A stretch of DNA of 41,996 nt from NCBI GenBank assembly GCA_947452635.1, contig CANGEE010000005.1, positions 1-41,996 of the forward strand, in the 5' to 3' direction. Below are positions 26,769 through 35,087 of this stretch, piece after piece (the first letter of the stretch is position 1; the number at the start of each line of letters is the position of its first letter). Below the pieces are notes generated by a model that saw only the letters and a list, made by a program, of their open reading frames with translations, had not been told where the DNA came from and made no database searches. The translations under genes and the position numbers were made by a program. The stretch is from Comamonadaceae bacterium. GTDB lineage: Bacteria > Pseudomonadota > Gammaproteobacteria > Burkholderiales > Burkholderiaceae_C.

Positions 26769-27871
26769 GCGGCAGTGAGGGCTTTGGCCGTAGGACGCGA
26801 AAGCAGATGGCGCCAAGACAGATTGAAGTGTCGGGCAGCGATCCACATCAATGCCAAAACCAAAACACCGCCATGCAGGGCCAGTAAAAAACCAGAAAAA
26901 CTCACACGGCTGGTACTGATCCAGCTTTGACCAACGTTGATCATGTTGTAGTACACAATGAAAATCAGCAAGGCAAGAGCGGTATGGTAGCTGCGGCCCA
27001 CGCGTGGATTGGACGTGGCCACGGCCAAGGCCAAAAGCAGTAGATTGAAGGCTGCCATGCCCAGACCCAAGCGCCAAGCCAATTCGCCTAAATGGCGCGG
27101 CTGGGGGTCTTGTATCAGCGCCAGTGTAGAGGTCATGCTGGGCGCATTGACCGATAAGGCTTTGACATCCGAATCAATCACCACTTCATAGCGCTCGAAA
27201 TCCATCACGCGAACCTGACCCGTCTGGGTGTTGTGCAGCACTTGCTGGCCTGCACTCAAGTTCAAAATACGTTCGTTTTTTTTCAGTTCTATGAGGCCTT
27301 GCTTGGCCGATGTGATGCTTTCGACGGCACCCTCATTGCTTGAAATAAAGACATTGGTGCCTGTTTTGTTGTCTGGTGTGTCTTTGTCTATGAAAAAGAC
27401 CCGTTTACCGCCCGCAGATTCTTGAAACTGACCGGGTGCCACGCGTTCAATGTCGTTGCGTTGTTCATAACGGTCACTCAGGTCTTGCGCTTGACGGTTA
27501 CTCCAGGGCCAAACCACCAAGGCCAGTACCGTGACGGTCAATAAAATAGGCCAAGCAAAACGCAAAATAGGGGGGGCGAAGGAGGCCAAGCCTTGGCCAC
27601 TCGAAAACCAAATCACCATCTCGCTGTCTGCATACATGCGCGACAGCGTGGAGACAATGGAGATGAACAAACTCAGCGTCAAGATGGTGGTCAAATGCCC
27701 CAGCACCGAAAACCCCATCACCAGCATGATTTCCGAAGGGTTGACGCCGCCCACCGTGGCTTGGCCCAAGGTTCGGATTAAAACGTTGGTCATCACAATC
27801 GTCGACAGCACCACCACAGTGGCACCAAAACTGCGTGACAAGTCCTTGCGAAGGGTGGAATGGAATAACAT
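26765..27871 (-). CDS. lptF: LPS export ABC transporter permease LptF
   Basis: A 368-residue YjgP/YjgQ-family permease starting MLFHSTLRKDLSRSFGAT, the usual LptF start. Helices near 15-110 are followed by a periplasmic jellyroll (about 130-265: GKRVFFIDKD, NVFISSNEG, ERYEVV) and C-terminal helices (MAAFNLLLLALAVATSNP onward). It pairs with LptG and the ATPase LptB to drive LPS along the Lpt bridge; msbA, the preceding step, is also in this window. Its start codon is only 24 bp from the divergent pepA start. lptF-lptG divergent to pepA-holC is a long-conserved order, as in E. coli. Confidence 0.94.
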   Translation of the reverse strand: MLFHSTLRKDLSRSFGATVVVLSTIVMTNVLIRTLGQATVGGVNPSEIMLVMGFSVLGHLTTILTLSLFISIVSTLSRMYADSEMVIWFSSGQGLASFAPPILRFAWPILLTVTVLALVVWPWSNRQAQDLSDRYEQRNDIERVAPGQFQESAGGKRVFFIDKDTPDNKTGTNVFISSNEGAVESITSAKQGLIELKKNERILNLSAGQQVLHNTQTGQVRVMDFERYEVVIDSDVKALSVNAPSMTSTLALIQDPQPRHLGELAWRLGLGMAAFNLLLLALAVATSNPRVGRSYHTALALLIFIVYYNMINVGQSWISTSRVSFSGFLLALHGGVLVLALMWIAARHFNLSWRHLLSRPTAKALTAA

Positions 27872-27887
27872 TGCTGTGTTGCTAAAG

Positions 27888-27916
27888 AATCTATTATGAA
27901 CCTCGAAATCTGCCAA
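27888..27916 (-). promoter_or_regulatory. Candidate lptF promoter inside the start of pepA
   Basis: Read on the minus strand, TTGGCA (27911-27916, five of six matches) and TAGATT (27888-27893, four of six) are spaced by 17 bp. Transcription would start near 27881, leaving a leader of only about ten bases before the lptF ATG. The -35 lies in pepA codons, as the 24-bp gap forces. Confidence 0.4.
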
Positions 27917-29386
27917 CTCTCGCTCGCTCAAGCCTGTCAGGACAAATCCGACGCGTTGATGGTGCTTGTACCCGAAGCCTTCAAGCCGGGCCAAGATGCT
28001 ATTTCTGCATTGATGGCCCATGCCATACAGGCCAAAGACTTCGATGGCAAGTCCGGACAGTGGCTGGCCGCTTACCGCACGGCGGGCGTGACGGCATCCC
28101 AACTCTTCTTGGTGGGTGCAGGGCAGGGCACTGCCGCGCACATCAAAGCCGCCATGGTGGCGGTGATGCCCCGGATCAAGTCCGGGCAAGTCAAAAAATT
28201 AACCGTTGCGTGCCCTTTTCCATTGGAAGGGTCTGCCCTTCAGGCTTTGGTCATCAGCCTCGCAGAGGCCAGCTATGTGTACACCAGCACCCAATCGAAG
28301 CCGAAACCACGCCAGCTCAAAAGCGTTCGAATCGGGGTTTCGCATTGCAATGCCACTGTGCAAACAGCCTTTGACGTCGCCAAAGCCACCGTCGTGGGCG
28401 TGGAGTTTGCCAAAGAGTGGGCCAACCGCCCTGCCAACCACGCGACGCCGACCGCATTGGGCTTGGCCGCCCAAAGTGTTGCCCAGGGGGGGAAGTTCAG
28501 CTGTGACGTCTTGGGTCCCAAGGAAGTGGCTCATTTGGGCATGGGATCCTTCATGGCGGTGGCCAAGGGCTCGCGTGAACCTTTGCGTTTCATCGTGATG
28601 CGCTACCAAGGCGCTGCCAAATCCCTGGCACCGGTGGTGCTGGTGGGCAAAGGCATTACTTTCGATACCGGCGGCATCTCCATCAAGCCCGCCGCCGAAA
28701 TGGACGAAATGAAGTTCGACATGAGCGGTGCGGCCAGCGTGTTGGGTGTTTTCAAGACCTTGAGCTTGCTCAAGCCGGCCTTGAATGTGGTGGGCTTGAT
28801 TCCTGCCTGTGAAAACATGCCTGATGGTCTGGCCGTAAAGCCCGGCGATGTTGTGACCAGCATGAGCGGCCAAACCATTGAAATTTTGAATACCGATGCA
28901 GAAGGGCGTTTGGTTTTGTGCGATGCCTTGACCTATGCCGAAAGATTCAAGCCCGCTGCCGTGATCGATATTGCCACTTTGACGGGGGCTTGTGTGATCG
29001 CTTTGGGTGGCGTCAGATCAGGCTTATTTGCCTCTGATGACGCTTTGGCGCAAGCCTTGCACCTGGCCGGTGAAGAGGCGATGGACTTGTGCTGGCGTAT
29101 GCCTTTGGACGAAGCCTATGCGGAAGGCCTCAAAAGCAATTTCGCTGACGTGGCCAACGTGGCGGGTCGCGCCGGTGGGGCGGTGTCTGCGGCTAAATTT
29201 TTGCAACGTTTTGCCAAGGCATTTCCCTGGGCGCACCTGGACATTGCGGGTACGGCATGGAAAAGTGGTGCGGCCAAAGGGGCCACGGGTCGCCCCGTGG
29301 GTTTGTTGATCCATTATTTGTTGGCGCAAGCAGGTCGGTCCGCGGCGCCAGCCAAATCGGCTGTTCGACGCAAAGTCAACGCTTGA
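27896..29386 (+). CDS. pepA: Leucyl aminopeptidase PepA
   Basis: A 496-residue M17 aminopeptidase of usual length. The N-terminal regulatory domain (about 1-170) is followed by the catalytic domain with dizinc and active-site motifs: VLVGKGITFDTGGISIKP (Lys and Asp ligands), MKFDMSGAA, and the signature NTDAEGRLVL with catalytic Arg. The hexamer removes N-terminal leucine and other residues from peptides; in E. coli PepA also binds DNA in Xer recombination and carAB control, which is not evident from sequence here. The ATG at 27896 matches the family start. holC follows 16 bp later, as in other proteobacteria; valS, often third, is missing. Confidence 0.97.
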   Translation: MNLEICQLSLAQACQDKSDALMVLVPEAFKPGQDAISALMAHAIQAKDFDGKSGQWLAAYRTAGVTASQLFLVGAGQGTAAHIKAAMVAVMPRIKSGQVKKLTVACPFPLEGSALQALVISLAEASYVYTSTQSKPKPRQLKSVRIGVSHCNATVQTAFDVAKATVVGVEFAKEWANRPANHATPTALGLAAQSVAQGGKFSCDVLGPKEVAHLGMGSFMAVAKGSREPLRFIVMRYQGAAKSLAPVVLVGKGITFDTGGISIKPAAEMDEMKFDMSGAASVLGVFKTLSLLKPALNVVGLIPACENMPDGLAVKPGDVVTSMSGQTIEILNTDAEGRLVLCDALTYAERFKPAAVIDIATLTGACVIALGGVRSGLFASDDALAQALHLAGEEAMDLCWRMPLDEAYAEGLKSNFADVANVAGRAGGAVSAAKFLQRFAKAFPWAHLDIAGTAWKSGAAKGATGRPVGLLIHYLLAQAGRSAAPAKSAVRRKVNA

Positions 29387-29402
29387 CTTTGGGGGCTGCA
29401 AG

Positions 29403-29834
29403 ATGCAAATTGAATTTCATTTCAATGCGCCCCACAAATTGAACTACGCCTGCAGGCTGCTGCGTAAAGGCGTGTCCCAAGGTCAGCGCTTGTTTGTGGT
29501 GGCCGAGATCGATGTCTTGAGCCGACTTGACAACGCTTTGTGGGCGCTGTCGCCTTCAGATTTCATCTCGCATTGCATGGGCTTAGACGATGCGTTTGCC
29601 GCGGCCCACTCGGCCGTTGTCTTGGCGCCCGAGTTGGCCTTGCTGTCCGGTGTACATACCGCCGTAAATTTAGGGCCTGAGGTGCCGGCTCAATTTGACC
29701 AGTTTCAGAGATTGATTGAGGTGGTGACCGATGACCCCTCCGACCGCGCTGAAGCCCGGCTGCGTTGGAAACAATACACGGACATGGGTTACAACTTAAT
29801 TCGCCACGATTTGAAATTAAAACCCAGCGCTTGA
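29403..29834 (+). CDS. holC: DNA polymerase III chi subunit HolC
   Basis: A 143-residue protein matching HolC from its start (MQIEFHFNAPHKLNYACRLLRK) through the core (VVAEIDVLSRLDNALWALSPSDFISHC) to the end (RLRWKQYTDMGYNLIRHDL). Chi joins psi on the clamp loader and binds the SSB C-terminal tail, helping polymerase III through priming and lagging-strand synthesis. The conserved VVAE, LD..LW and FI.H segments are intact. The pepA-holC pairing supports the call. A weak terminator may follow; beyond it, a gap of 145 bp separates it from the binding-protein gene. Confidence 0.93.
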   Translation: MQIEFHFNAPHKLNYACRLLRKGVSQGQRLFVVAEIDVLSRLDNALWALSPSDFISHCMGLDDAFAAAHSAVVLAPELALLSGVHTAVNLGPEVPAQFDQFQRLIEVVTDDPSDRAEARLRWKQYTDMGYNLIRHDLKLKPSA

Positions 29835-29844
29835 AGGCTGTTGG

Positions 29845-29864
29845 AAAGCCAAAACTTGGTTTTT
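29845..29864 (+). terminator. Weak intrinsic terminator after holC
   Basis: AAAGCCAA and TTGGTTTT (29845-29852 and 29856-29863) form an 8-bp stem with one G-T pair and a 3-nt loop, and the T run forms its 3' side. The stem is A/T-rich and marginal. It starts 11 nt after the holC stop. Confidence 0.3.
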
Positions 29865-29979
29865 ATCTGCAGCATTTAAAAAAATTACGTTCAAGGATGT
29901 GTTTTGTGGCTGCAAACGCCTTTATTGCGCTATCGTATTCACTTGTTTTTATTCAAGGTCATCATTTTTTGGAGTGCTT

Positions 29980-31119
29980 ATGCAAATGAAAATCAAATCA
30001 ACTTCGGTGGCTGTTTTGGCTTTGGTCTCGGGTTTTGCGTTCGCTCAAGAAGTGGTCAAAATTGGCCACGTGGCGCCCATCAGCGGCGCCATTGCCCACT
30101 TAGGCAAAGACAATGAAAACGCGGCGCGCATGGCGATCGAAGAGTTGAACGCCAAGGGCGTGAAAATTGGCGGCAAAGCCGTGAAATTCGAACTCGTGGC
30201 CGAAGATGATGCTGCCGACCCCAAGCAGGGCACAGCGGCGGCACAAAAACTGGTGGACTCCAAAGTCAGTGGCGTGATTGGTCACTTAAATTCGGGCACC
30301 TCGATTCCTGCATCCAAAATTTACAGCGATGCCGGTATTCCTCAAATTTCCCCCTCGGCCACCAACCCCAAATTCACCCGCAGCGGCTACAAAACCACGT
30401 TTCGCGTGGTGGCGGACGATGTGCATTTGGGCGGCACATTGGGCCGTTACGCGGTCAATGAGGTCAAAGGCAAATCCATTGCGGTGATTGACGACCGCAC
30501 CGCTTACGGCCAAGGCGTGGCAGAAGAGTTCGAAAAAGCGGTCAAGGCCGCAGGCGGCAAGTTGGTGGGCCACGAGTTCACCACGGACAAAGCTTCAGAC
30601 TTCATGTCCATTTTGACCACCATCAAGGCCAAAAAACCCGATGTGGTGTTCTTTGGCGGCATGGACGCCGTGGCCGGCCCGATGATTCGCCAAATGAAAT
30701 CGCTGGGCATCAACGCCAAATTCATGGGCGGTGATGGCATTTGTTCTTCGGAGTTGGCCAAATTGGCTGGCGATGCCATGGCCGACGGCCAGGTCATCTG
30801 TGCTGAAGCCGGCGGTGTGGAAGGACAGCAAAAGAAAGGCATGGAAGAGTTTTATGCCCGCTACAAAACCCGTTTCAATGTGGACGTACAAGTCTACGCG
30901 CCCTATGTATTTGATGCTTTGAATGTGATGGTTGACGCCATGGTGCGCGCTAAATCCAGCGAACCTGCCAAGTACTTGCCTGAATTGGCCAAAACCGCAG
31001 GCTACAAAGGCGTGACCGGGACGATTACATTCGATGCCAAAGGCGATATCAAAAATGGCGCCTTGACTTTGTACACCTACAAAGCCGGCAAACGCGATCA
31101 AATTGCAGTGGTGCGCTGA
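29980..31119 (+). CDS. Branched-chain amino acid ABC transporter substrate-binding protein (LivJ/LivK type), orphan
   Basis: A 379-residue periplasmic binding protein. The signal peptide (MQMKIKSTSVAVLALVSGFAFA) is cleaved before QEVVKIGHVAPISG, the usual start of mature Leu/Ile/Val-binding proteins. Family residues are visible in LGKDNENAARMAIEELNA, the ligand loop GHLNSGTSIPASKIY with SPSATNP, and RVVADDVHLGGTLGRY. A GGAG Shine-Dalgarno at 29971-29974 fixes the ATG at 29980; a frame open from 29899 is not the start. No livHMGF genes are adjacent, and terminators flank it, so it is monocistronic and must use permeases encoded elsewhere. Ligand could be Leu/Ile/Val or another amino or organic acid. 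Confidence 0.9.
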   Translation: MQMKIKSTSVAVLALVSGFAFAQEVVKIGHVAPISGAIAHLGKDNENAARMAIEELNAKGVKIGGKAVKFELVAEDDAADPKQGTAAAQKLVDSKVSGVIGHLNSGTSIPASKIYSDAGIPQISPSATNPKFTRSGYKTTFRVVADDVHLGGTLGRYAVNEVKGKSIAVIDDRTAYGQGVAEEFEKAVKAAGGKLVGHEFTTDKASDFMSILTTIKAKKPDVVFFGGMDAVAGPMIRQMKSLGINAKFMGGDGICSSELAKLAGDAMADGQVICAEAGGVEGQQKKGMEEFYARYKTRFNVDVQVYAPYVFDALNVMVDAMVRAKSSEPAKYLPELAKTAGYKGVTGTITFDAKGDIKNGALTLYTYKAGKRDQIAVVR

Positions 31120-31139
31120 CAGCCGGATACAGCAGACGA

Positions 31140-31169
31140 AAAAAAGCCTCGCACATGCGAGGCTTTTTT
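31140..31169 (+). terminator. Intrinsic terminator, probably bidirectional, after the LivJ-type gene
   Basis: AAAAAGCCTCGCA and TGCGAGGCTTTTT form a near-perfect stem around the centre at 31154-31155, ending in six T residues at 31164-31169. A-rich on the left and T-rich on the right, it can terminate both the binding-protein mRNA and the convergent tRNA-Ser transcript, which ends six bases away. Confidence 0.9.
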
Positions 31170-31174
31170 GGTTT

Positions 31175-31265
31175 TGGCGGAACAGGCGGGATTCGAACCC
31201 GCGGTGGGCTATGAACCCACACACGCTTTCCAGGCGTGCGACTTAAACCACTCATCCACCGTTCC
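31175..31265 (-). tRNA. tRNA-Ser (anticodon GGA)
   Basis: On the minus strand a 91-nt class II tRNA runs from 31265 to 31175. GGAACGG pairs with CTGTTCC (one G-T pair), the anticodon loop CTGGAAA carries GGA, a long variable arm of serine type follows, and the T arm is GGGTTCGAATCCC. Discriminator G and encoded CCA fit serine tRNA. It reads UCC and UCU. The gene is alone and convergent with the LivJ-type gene. Confidence 0.97.
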
Positions 31266-31275
31266 TAAACCATTG

Positions 31276-31284
31276 ATTATAGCA
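31276..31284 (-). promoter_or_regulatory. Extended -10 promoter of tRNA-Ser
   Basis: On the minus strand TGCTATAAT gives a perfect -10 hexamer (TATAAT, 31276-31281) with the TGn extended -10 element. No good -35 is seen 17 bp upstream, consistent with an extended -10 promoter. The start would fall near 31269, only about four bases before the mature tRNA. Confidence 0.55.
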
Positions 31285-31305
31285 GTCGCAAGCCTGCATA
31301 AGACC

Positions 31306-32217
31306 TCATGCTGGGCCTGCGCGGACCATTTTCATGGCGCTGGCAATCAAGCCTGAAACTTCGGTCATATTGCCTGGAATGATCAAAGTGGTTTTGGCTT
31401 CAGCTGCGACTTTGCCGTAGGCTTGGACGGCTTGCTCAGCCACTTTCAACTGCACCGCTTGCTCACCGCCTGGCTGTCGAATGGCTGCCGCAATGCGTTC
31501 AATCGCATGGGCGGTGGCGTCGGCCATGGCGGTGATGGCGGCCGCATCGCCTTGGGCTTTGTTGATCGCCGCTTGCTTTTCGCCCTCTGAGCGGGCAATA
31601 AAAGCTTCCCGCTCGCCCGTGGCGATGTTGATTTGCTCTTGGCGACGCCCTTCGGAGGCTGCGATCAAGGCGCGTTTTTCGCGCTCAGCTGTGATTTGCG
31701 ATTGCATCGAATGCAAAATTTCTTTGGGCGGCGTCAGGTCTTTGATTTCATAGCGCAAGACCTTTACACCCCAGTTCAGGGCCGCCTCATCAATCGCTGC
31801 GACCACTTGGGCGTTGATGATGTCGCGTTCTTCAAAGGTTTTGTCCAGTTCCAGTTTGCCAATCACGCTGCGTAAACTGGTTTGCGCCAGTTGCGTCACG
31901 GCCATGACGTAGTTGGAAGAGCCGTAGCTGGCCAACTTGGGGTCGGTGACTTGGAAATACAAAATGCCGTCCACTTGCAGCTGCGTGTTATCACGGGTGA
32001 TGCAAATTTGGCTGGGCACATCCAGGGGGATTTCTTTCAAGCTGTGCTTTTGAATCACGTTGTCCACAAAGGGGACGACAAAGTTCAGCCCGGGCGTCAA
32101 GCTGGCGTGGTATTTGCCCAAGCGCTCAACCACCCAAGCGTTTTGCTGGGGCACCACTTTGACGGTTTTGAAAATGAAGAGCGTGACGATAACAACGAAA
32201 AGAATGGCGATTTCCAT
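31306..32217 (-). CDS. SPFH/stomatin-family membrane protein (QmcA-like)
   Basis: A 303-residue protein with an N-terminal membrane anchor (MEIAILFVVIVTLFIFKTV) followed by a band-7/SPFH domain (VPQQNAWVVERLGKYHASLTPGLNFVVPF through about residue 185) and an Ala/Glu-rich coiled coil (AEREKRALIAASEGRRQEQIN, GEKQAAINKAQGDAAA). The C-terminus is hydrophobic. Bacterial SPFH proteins form large oligomeric rings in the membrane and are linked to membrane microdomains and to control of proteases such as FtsH; the specific role is unknown. AAGGGAA precedes the ATG. The NfeD gene lies 23 bp upstream on the same strand, the typical NfeD-SPFH partnership. Confidence 0.93.
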   Translation of the reverse strand: MEIAILFVVIVTLFIFKTVKVVPQQNAWVVERLGKYHASLTPGLNFVVPFVDNVIQKHSLKEIPLDVPSQICITRDNTQLQVDGILYFQVTDPKLASYGSSNYVMAVTQLAQTSLRSVIGKLELDKTFEERDIINAQVVAAIDEAALNWGVKVLRYEIKDLTPPKEILHSMQSQITAEREKRALIAASEGRRQEQINIATGEREAFIARSEGEKQAAINKAQGDAAAITAMADATAHAIERIAAAIRQPGGEQAVQLKVAEQAVQAYGKVAAEAKTTLIIPGNMTEVSGLIASAMKMVRAGPA

Positions 32218-32240
32218 GAGGTTCCCTTAAAGACGTGAAT

Positions 32241-32666
32241 TTAAATTTTGTTGATCACCAAGCGGTTACCCACCATCTCAACGATTCGGTGCGTCCCTGT
32301 TTCTGGCTGCTGGCCTGGTGCCAGCATGGCGGTCCACTGTGCACCTCGGTGCTTCACCAAGGCCAGGCCTTGCGCGTCCCATTCAGCCACCTGAACCGAT
32401 TCGCCCAGATCCAAATGAATGTCTTGGTTGCTGGAAACGTCGCGCAAGAACTGACGCCGGGCATTTTTCAAATGCCAAGCCGTGACGGCCAAACCGCCCA
32501 CCGATGCGCCTACCACCATTTGCCAGATCAAACTCAATCCGCCGTGGGCTGACAATGCACCAGCTGCAGCGCCCATCGACAGCATCAACAGATAAAAAGA
32601 ACCGGTGAGTAACTCGGTGGCCATCAACCCTCCAACGAGCAACCACCACACCGTCGATAAAGCCAT
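32241..32666 (-). CDS. NfeD family membrane protein
   Basis: A 141-residue short NfeD protein without the protease domain of long forms. Two hydrophobic stretches span about residues 5-30 and 40-62 (VWWLLVGGLMATELLTGSFYLL; SLIWQMVVGASVGGLAV), followed by a C-terminal OB-fold domain (DLGESVQVAEWDAQGLALVKHRGAQWTAM) ending GNRLVINKI. NfeD proteins work with the SPFH protein encoded by the next gene, probably as an assembly or modulating partner of its ring. The Shine-Dalgarno AAGGA lies just upstream of the ATG at 32666. The pair is divergent from the decarboxylase gene. Confidence 0.9.
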   Translation of the reverse strand: MALSTVWWLLVGGLMATELLTGSFYLLMLSMGAAAGALSAHGGLSLIWQMVVGASVGGLAVTAWHLKNARRQFLRDVSSNQDIHLDLGESVQVAEWDAQGLALVKHRGAQWTAMLAPGQQPETGTHRIVEMVGNRLVINKI

Positions 32667-32787
32667 AGGAAGTCCTTGAATAATGAGTCCTTTTTAATTC
32701 AACTCTCATTGTGCCTAAATTCCGTCGCAAATAGTCCTTACACTTCGCCCCTGATTCTCATTTTTGCCCCTGCTGTTGGAGCTGTGC

Positions 32788-35061
32788 ATGAAATTTCGTT
32801 TCCCCATTGTCATCATTGACGAAGACTACCGTTCCGAGAACACTTCGGGCTTGGGCATTCGAGCTTTGGCCGATGCGATAGTGAGCGAGGGCTTGGAGGT
32901 GCTGGGCGTGACCAGCTATGGGGACTTGTCGCAGTTTGCGCAGCAACAAAGCCGCGCCAGTGCCTTCATCTTGTCGATTGACGATGAAGAATTCACCCCG
33001 GGTCCGGACCTGGACCCGGCCGTGATCAATTTGCGCGCTTTCATTGACGAAGTGCGGCGCAAAAACGCCGATGTCCCCATCTATATCTATGGTGAGACCA
33101 AAACCTCGCGCCATTTGCCCAACGACATCCTGCGCGAATTGCACGGCTTCATCCACATGTTTGAAGACACGCCCGAGTTTGTGGCGCGTCACATCATCCG
33201 CGAGGCCAAAAGTTATTTGGAAGGCGTGCAACCGCCGTTTTTCAAGGCGCTGCTGGATTACGCCGAAGACGGCTCGTATTCATGGCACTGCCCCGGCCAC
33301 TCGGGCGGCGTGGCTTTTTTGAAGAGCCCTGTGGGCCAGATGTACCACCAGTTTTACGGTGAAAACATGCTGCGTGCGGACGTGTGCAACGCGGTGGAAG
33401 AACTGGGTCAGTTACTCGACCACAACGGTGCGATTGGCGAGAGCGAGCGCAACGCCGCGCGCATTTTCAACGCGGACCATTGCTTTTTCGTCACCAACGG
33501 CACCAGCACCTCCAACAAAATCGTTTGGCACCATACCGTGGCGCCCGGTGATGTGGTGGTGGTGGACCGCAACTGCCACAAGTCCATCTTGCACGCCATC
33601 ATCATGACCGGTGCCGTGCCCGTGTTCATGAAGCCCACGCGCAACCACTTTGGCATCATCGGCCCCATTCCCAAGAGCGAGTTCGAGCCTGCGGCCATCA
33701 TGGCCAAGATCAAGGCCAACCCTTTGCTCAAAGGCGTGGACCCGAAAAAAGTCAAGCCGCGGGTGATGACGCTGACCCAGTCCACCTACGATGGGGTGTT
33801 GTACAACACCGAAACCATCAAAGGCATGCTCGACGGTTATGTGGAAAACCTGCACTTTGACGAAGCCTGGTTGCCGCATGCGGCGTTCCACCCGTTTTAT
33901 GGCCCCTACCATGCTATGGGCAAAAAGCGCGCACGGCCCAAAGAGTCGATGGTCTATGCCACCCAGTCCATTCACAAGCTCTTGGCCGGTATCAGCCAGG
34001 CCAGCCATGTGTTGGTGCAAGATGCGCAAAGCGTCAAACTCGACCGGCCTCTGTTCAACGAGGCCTACTTGATGCACACCTCGACCTCACCGCAGTACAG
34101 CATCATTGCCAGCTGTGATGTGGCCGCAGCCATGATGGAGCCCCCCGGCGGCACGGCGCTGGTGGAAGAAAGCATTTTGGAGGCGCTGGACTTTCGCCGC
34201 GCCATGCGCAAGATCGATGCCGAGTACGGCAAAGACTGGTGGTTCAAAGTTTGGGGGCCTGAGAAATTTGCCGACGAAGGCATTGGCCGCGCTGACGATT
34301 GGATTTTGCGCAACGACCCACGCAAAAAAGCCAGCAAGTGGCACGGATTTGGTCAGCAACTGGCCGACGGTTTCAACATGTTGGACCCGATCAAATCCAC
34401 CATTGTCACGCCCGGCTTGGACCTGGATGGCAAATTCGACAAGACAGGCATTCCGGCGTCCATCGTCAGCAAGTTCTTGACTGAGCATGGCGTGGTGGTG
34501 GAAAAAACAGGTCTGTACAGCTTTTTCATCATGTTCACCATCGGCATCACCAAGGGCCGTTGGAACTCGCTGCTCACCGCCTTGCAGCAGTTCAAGGACG
34601 AATACGCCAAGAACCAGCCCATGTGGAAAATCATGCCGGAGTTCTGTCAAAAGCACCCGCGTTATGAGCGCATGGGCCTGCGCGACCTGTGTCAACACGT
34701 GCACGAGATGTACGCCAAATACGACATCGCCATTTTGACCACCGACATGTATCTGTCCGACCTGGCCCCGGCCATGCGCCCCTCAGACGCCTATGCCCAT
34801 ATTGCCCAGCGCAAGACCGAGCGGGTGGAGATCGATCATCTGGAAGGCCGCATCACGGTGGGCTTGGTGACACCTTATCCACCCGGAATTCCCTTGTTGA
34901 TTCCTGGCGAGGTGTTCAACAAGAAAATTGTGGACTACCTCAAGTTTGCTCGTGAGTTCAATGAAAAGTGCCCCGGTTTCGAGACCGATATCCACGGACT
35001 GGTCGAAATCAAGGACGAGGATGGCAAAACACGTTACTTTGCCGATTGTGTGAAGGCCTGA
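32788..35061 (+). CDS. PLP-dependent basic amino acid decarboxylase (Arg/Lys/Orn, class III fold type I)
   Basis: A 757-residue decarboxylase with the three-part structure of AdiA/LdcI: N-terminal response-regulator-like wing domain (FPIVIIDEDYRSENTSG, about 1-130), PLP core with SWHCPGHSGG, NGTSTSNKIVWH, HFDEAWLPHAAF and catalytic K397 in QSIHKLLAGISQAS, and a C-terminal domain (TPYPPGIPLLIPGE). It releases CO2 and forms agmatine, cadaverine or putrescine, giving acid tolerance or polyamines. The MHTSTSPQYSIIAS segment resembles AdiA and Pseudomonas LdcA more than SpeC, but the substrate cannot be settled. GGAG at 32778-32781 supports the ATG at 32788. No antiporter gene is adjacent, unlike adiA-adiC or cadBA. 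Confidence 0.92.
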   Translation: MKFRFPIVIIDEDYRSENTSGLGIRALADAIVSEGLEVLGVTSYGDLSQFAQQQSRASAFILSIDDEEFTPGPDLDPAVINLRAFIDEVRRKNADVPIYIYGETKTSRHLPNDILRELHGFIHMFEDTPEFVARHIIREAKSYLEGVQPPFFKALLDYAEDGSYSWHCPGHSGGVAFLKSPVGQMYHQFYGENMLRADVCNAVEELGQLLDHNGAIGESERNAARIFNADHCFFVTNGTSTSNKIVWHHTVAPGDVVVVDRNCHKSILHAIIMTGAVPVFMKPTRNHFGIIGPIPKSEFEPAAIMAKIKANPLLKGVDPKKVKPRVMTLTQSTYDGVLYNTETIKGMLDGYVENLHFDEAWLPHAAFHPFYGPYHAMGKKRARPKESMVYATQSIHKLLAGISQASHVLVQDAQSVKLDRPLFNEAYLMHTSTSPQYSIIASCDVAAAMMEPPGGTALVEESILEALDFRRAMRKIDAEYGKDWWFKVWGPEKFADEGIGRADDWILRNDPRKKASKWHGFGQQLADGFNMLDPIKSTIVTPGLDLDGKFDKTGIPASIVSKFLTEHGVVVEKTGLYSFFIMFTIGITKGRWNSLLTALQQFKDEYAKNQPMWKIMPEFCQKHPRYERMGLRDLCQHVHEMYAKYDIAILTTDMYLSDLAPAMRPSDAYAHIAQRKTERVEIDHLEGRITVGLVTPYPPGIPLLIPGEVFNKKIVDYLKFAREFNEKCPGFETDIHGLVEIKDEDGKTRYFADCVKA

Positions 35062-35087
35062 AAACGAAAGAGCGAGGGCTCAGTTCA

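Noticed and set aside
25665-27871. lptF and lptG as one gene split by a frameshift
   Set aside because: Each has a full set of helices and a jellyroll domain of normal length, and the ATGA overlap is the usual arrangement of this pair.
31049-31356. Small open frames over the tRNA-Ser region on both strands
   Set aside because: They read through a clear tRNA gene and its terminator.
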